This document shows positions 36,206-64,000 of a stretch of DNA of 64,000 nucleotides, piece by piece. Positions within the stretch are counted from its first letter, which is position 1; every line of letters begins with the position of its first letter. The notes beneath the pieces were generated by a model. The model worked only from the letters and a program-made list of their open reading frames with translations. It had not been told where the DNA came from and ran no database searches. Source of the DNA: Agelaius tricolor (taxonomy: Eukaryota > Chordata > Aves > Passeriformes > Icteridae). A program made the position numbers and the translations under genes. The stretch lies in assembly GCA_023055355.1 (NCBI GenBank), contig JALJCS010000001.1:74999381-75063380 (forward strand). Direction: 5' to 3'.

Positions 36206-38864
36206 AAACAAAACCAGAAAAAAAACCTTGTAAATGTTGAGCAGTATGTTCCACAGGCCTCTTTTGGACTTAGGAATTATTCTGTATAACAGGGTATGAA
36301 TAAAAATAGAAAAAGGGGGTGGGTTAGTGTTGTGAATTCGTGTTTTAAAAAGTATTAAAATGTTTATTTCTGGAACCTATGAGTTAAGTTAATGCTTGTA
36401 TTGAGTTAGAGAAAATAAAACTCCTTGGTAATACAGGTGATCCCAACCAAAGTTTCTCCCTTGGGGAAAGGGCATGTCTTTATACACAGGAGATCCAGCT
36501 GGATGTCATTCTGGATGTTTTCTTCTGGTGTTGTAATGATAGGGCTGGGTTAGTGTTGAAGAAAGGCATGGAGATACTGGTGCTGCCTGTGCTTTCTCCA
36601 GTTTGTAAACGATCTGTGACACAGAAATTTGTGATATGGGACAGGCTCTTGTGGGCTGTTGTTTTTGGTGGAAAAAAGGACTGTATTTATTTTCTTGCTA
36701 CTCATAAGCAAAAGATAACGCTAACTTAAATTTTAATTTTTTAAGAAAGAGGCCGGTGAGCAAAATTATTGCTCGTTGTGCTAAAATGTATTTACAGTTT
36801 CATAAAACTTCAGTTTCTTATAATGGTCTTGGGACAGCTTAGAGGAAAAAAGGAGTTAGCTGTGCTCTTACCCCGATTCTTGGATTGTCTTTTCTCAGAG
36901 ACAGGGAAGGAGGGGTGGTCGTGGTTTTTGACTTCACTGAATTGTGAAAAATAAGCATTTATTATTAGGTCTTGTAACACCAGAAGAACACAAACAAATA
37001 AAACCACCACCACTGAAAGTTAAAACCAACAAAAAAATTCAAACAACAAACCCCAAACAATCCACCCAAAAACCACCACAACCAAAAAAATGATGCCTCT
37101 TTCAAGCTTGGTTGTTTGTTATCTAACAGTGATTTGGGTAGTGTTTATGGTAAATAGAATTTGGGAAGCTTTACCTGCATATTTGTTTAGAGATCATTAG
37201 ATCAAAACTACATATTGAGACAGAAGTACCTAAATTAATATTGGTTTGTAATTGAAACCAAAGTGCATGACCTCAGCATGAACAGTGGCCTAGCTAGGTA
37301 AGATAATCAGCTCTCTCAGCAATCCAGAAGAAATTATGTTTTCAGAAACTGTAATATTCAAATTCAGAAGGTTTGAGTTTCTGATTTTTCTTTTTAAGTA
37401 ATTGCTCTTCTACTGTTATATTTTCTGTGTGCATGCACAAATATTTGATTATCCCTTGGAGCGAATAAAAGTTTTGCATAAAATATGAATCTGTTTTTTA
37501 AAATTTGAAGAAAAATTTTAGCTTTTTTAAGGCTACGTTAAAGTCGGCTTTTAGTTTTTAAAAAACTAAAATCAACCTAATTAAATGTCAGCATTACTGG
37601 AATAAAGCCAGTGTGCTGATGTGCCTACCCCATAATTCAGTCTGAAACTAAATTTGCTCTTCAGTATCTCAATGAAATTGTTGGAAAGTGATTTCAGACT
37701 CCATCTTAACTAAAATATTGTTCTTCTTGAGGGAATATTTGAGCTGTGAAATTTCTTTGTTAAAAGCACAGAGACAGTCTCAGAAGTTAATGGCTTAGAA
37801 TGATTGAGGCAATAACAATAGTTTGGGAGTAAATTTTTGAGAATGGAGTATCTATTGGCCACTTTTCCAATCCTAAGAAAGAGTTGTTTGTGCAGGAATG
37901 TTGAACGCACCAGATTGTTTCTTTGCCTAGTATTTGAGCATCTATTGAAAAGTGTTAGTTATGTTTTATCAGCTGTGTGGAATAACATCAGTTTGGTTTA
38001 TTGGCTGGTGTAAACAGATGGATTTACTGGTGAAAGTAACTCCTCAAGAGACTGGTGTAGGGAGGGAAATTAATTTTACTTTGAACTTGAATAACTTTGC
38101 CTGCTGGATGTCACTATTGGGGGAGAAGAGAAGGGAAAGAAACAACTCTGAATTTCCTTATTTTATTTGTTTTTCTAAACTTATCCTGGCTTTGAAAATT
38201 CCTTATGAAAACCATTTTCTCAGGAAAGAATGAGCCCAGTGCACTGTGTCTGTGCCATGGAAAAAGGAAGGAGGTGGTTTGTTGCAGCAGCAACTCTCAC
38301 TTTAGTAAATATCCTTTTATATTTACAACAGTTAAAAAAAAAAACCAAACACCAAGCTGTGGAGAAAGAAAATGTGATTTCCTGGAAGAAGACATGAGGA
38401 ATTGTGATAATGCACTCAGTTATTAGATTTTAAAGCCACGCATTGCTAGTAGGTTTTGTGACCTGCCTGGTGAGCTTTTCTTTGTTTGCTGCCGGGTGTA
38501 CTCACTAACAGTGTGCAACAGTTCCTCTCCTTTCTAAAGGATTTTATATGGCCAAATCTTTAATTTCATCTCTTTCTTTGACGTTCATTGCAAAGGTGCT
38601 ATAGTGAGCAATATCTGTACAGATATGTGGAGATGAAATTGTTTAAGTCCCTTGGAATTTCTTGCATGTTATTATATTAGCAGGGTGCATTAAATTGGTC
38701 ACTAACTGTATCTGGTAATGAAATCCAGACTCATGTTCAGACTGAATGGGGAATCACATTTTTTGTGTGCTATCAATATTCCGAAATCTCCAGGAGTACT
38801 GAAAACTCTAACTTTTGTAAAGATATTTGACTAATGGATTTTTCTTTTGGTTTTCCCTCTGCAG
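36206..38864. other. PUM2 intron, right part
   Basis: Unique AT-rich sequence, with an A/C-rich low-complexity tract at 36985-37090 and a perfect 11-bp inverted repeat around one base at 37549-37571 (ttttagttttt and its complement). Confidence 0.55.
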
Positions 38865-38882
38865 GTTCGATCTGTGGATGAG

Positions 38883-62814
<23,932 letters not shown>

Positions 62815-64000
62815 GTAGGTTGTTAATATAGTGAGGACATTCTGTGAGACTTTTGTGCTAAGCAAAAAAATGTATCTGTATCAGGCATCATATATATACA
62901 AACATTTCTAAAAAAAATGCAAAAATAGGTTATATAAGTTTAAAGCAAATCAGAGGGAGAAATTAAAGAAGTTTTTTAAATTCACTTGGGTTCTGTATAG
63001 AAGATGCATTTTTGAACAATATCTTGTAGTCACAGGAATCTCCAAAATACTTTTCCATACTGATCACTGAACTGTGCCCCAGAAATTACTGTTTCTGTAA
63101 GCTGCTTTTGTTTTCAAGAAAGTCTTCATTCTGTAGTTAAAGTAACAATTGATGATAGTGAAGATATACATTCTTTTGTTTTAATAATGATATCAGAAAA
63201 ATTCCTAATTTTCTTAGAGCATATAACTTTCTAAATTTGATCTAATATCAAAGTGCTTGTTTCCATAACTTTTTTAAAGAATTTATAAAACAAAAATACC
63301 TAATACCAAAGAATAGTCCTTGTTAGCTCTAGCAGGTTTAATCTTGGATACAGTTAAGCTAAATAGTTCTGTGCATGTTTGGGGCCTTTAATTGTTTCAA
63401 CAGATACTCCTAAATATTACCGACCTGTTTGTATTTTTAAAAAAATCATTCTGTCACATTTCTGCTCTAAAGCAGGAATTTCATATTCACAGTTCTTAAA
63501 CATGCAAGGTAGGTTTTTTATATTTCAAATTCAGTTTTAGTAAAGCAAGATAAACATTTTTTAAGAAATCGCCTTTTGCTATTAATCTCTAAGTTTACAG
63601 CACTGAATTGCTTCTTATTACTAATATTATTTTAATGAAATCAGGGGAGCATGTTTGATCTTGCATATCTTGCAAATGGGTAGAAATTGGGGGAATTTTA
63701 TGCACTCTAACATAATTCTTTGCAAAATTAAGGAAAACTAGCACTAAAGAAAGCAACTTTTATAAAATTACAAAATGACCTAATATATGGGGGAGAAAAA
63801 ACAGAAGGAAAAGCACACCCTTCAGTGTTAGTCATGGTAGTTGTTTGGTAACTGTGTGACTAGTGACATCAAATATGTTGCATACAAACACAGTTTTTTT
63901 TCTCAGTGTTAATTTTCATAAAATAATCAGAAAAATTATTTGCTTTAACAAAACTAATGCTAGGAAGTCCAAAATCAGGTTTTTACAGTGATCCTGTCCA
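62815..64000 (+). other. PUM2: PUM2 intron, runs off the window
   Basis: AT-rich intron. The next PUM2 exon, expected to start with a serine-rich VGSSASS-type sequence and lead toward the PUM-HD, is not seen before 64000. Confidence 0.8.

Overview
The window is vertebrate nuclear DNA, most likely avian. It is AT-rich and intron-dominated, and it carries many CR1 LINE tails in both orientations, with the reverse-transcriptase C-terminus readable in several and 3' ends with an ATTCTATG-type octamer. One strong CpG island is present. No operons, tRNA genes, rRNA genes or CRISPR arrays were seen. All gene names are from recognition of protein families by eye; no search was run.

Two genes lie head to head. 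On the minus strand at the left edge are two exons (605-738 and 2360-3148) of an SLC7 light-chain amino-acid transporter. It is best matched to SLC7A15, which as far as I recall neighbours PUM2 in mouse. Its remaining exons lie left of base 1. From 3.15 to 17.1 kb is gene-poor sequence with CR1 pieces, two candidate CTCF sites and a nested CR1 block. At about 17.14-18.06 kb a CpG-island promoter starts the plus-strand gene PUM2 (Pumilio 2). Its non-coding first exon ends at 17548. Its usual start codon is at 38883, and eleven coding exons run to 62814. Together they encode about 571 residues, all of the low-complexity N-terminal regulatory half. The C-terminal PUM-HD RNA-binding repeats lie beyond the right edge.

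The most interesting signal is in PUM2 intron sequence at 22594-22933. A block with intact splice-like borders encodes, across two reading frames, a peptide that lines up piece by piece with the N-terminal extension of PUM1: an MSxxCVL start, an IPVTLVS stretch, FFQxQ, and WPTGD next to the splice junction. It looks like the ancestral PUM2 N-terminal exon, broken by two frameshifts that cancel each other. The last third is still open and in frame with the PUM2 coding exon at 38865. Other points are a transporter splice donor sitting at the edge of an 11-copy TGAG microsatellite, three in-frame tandem splice acceptors in a PUM2 exon, an antisense LTR-like element with a poly(A) signal, a CR1 nested inside another CR1 just upstream of the promoter, and an unidentified antisense pseudogene-like stretch near 24 kb.
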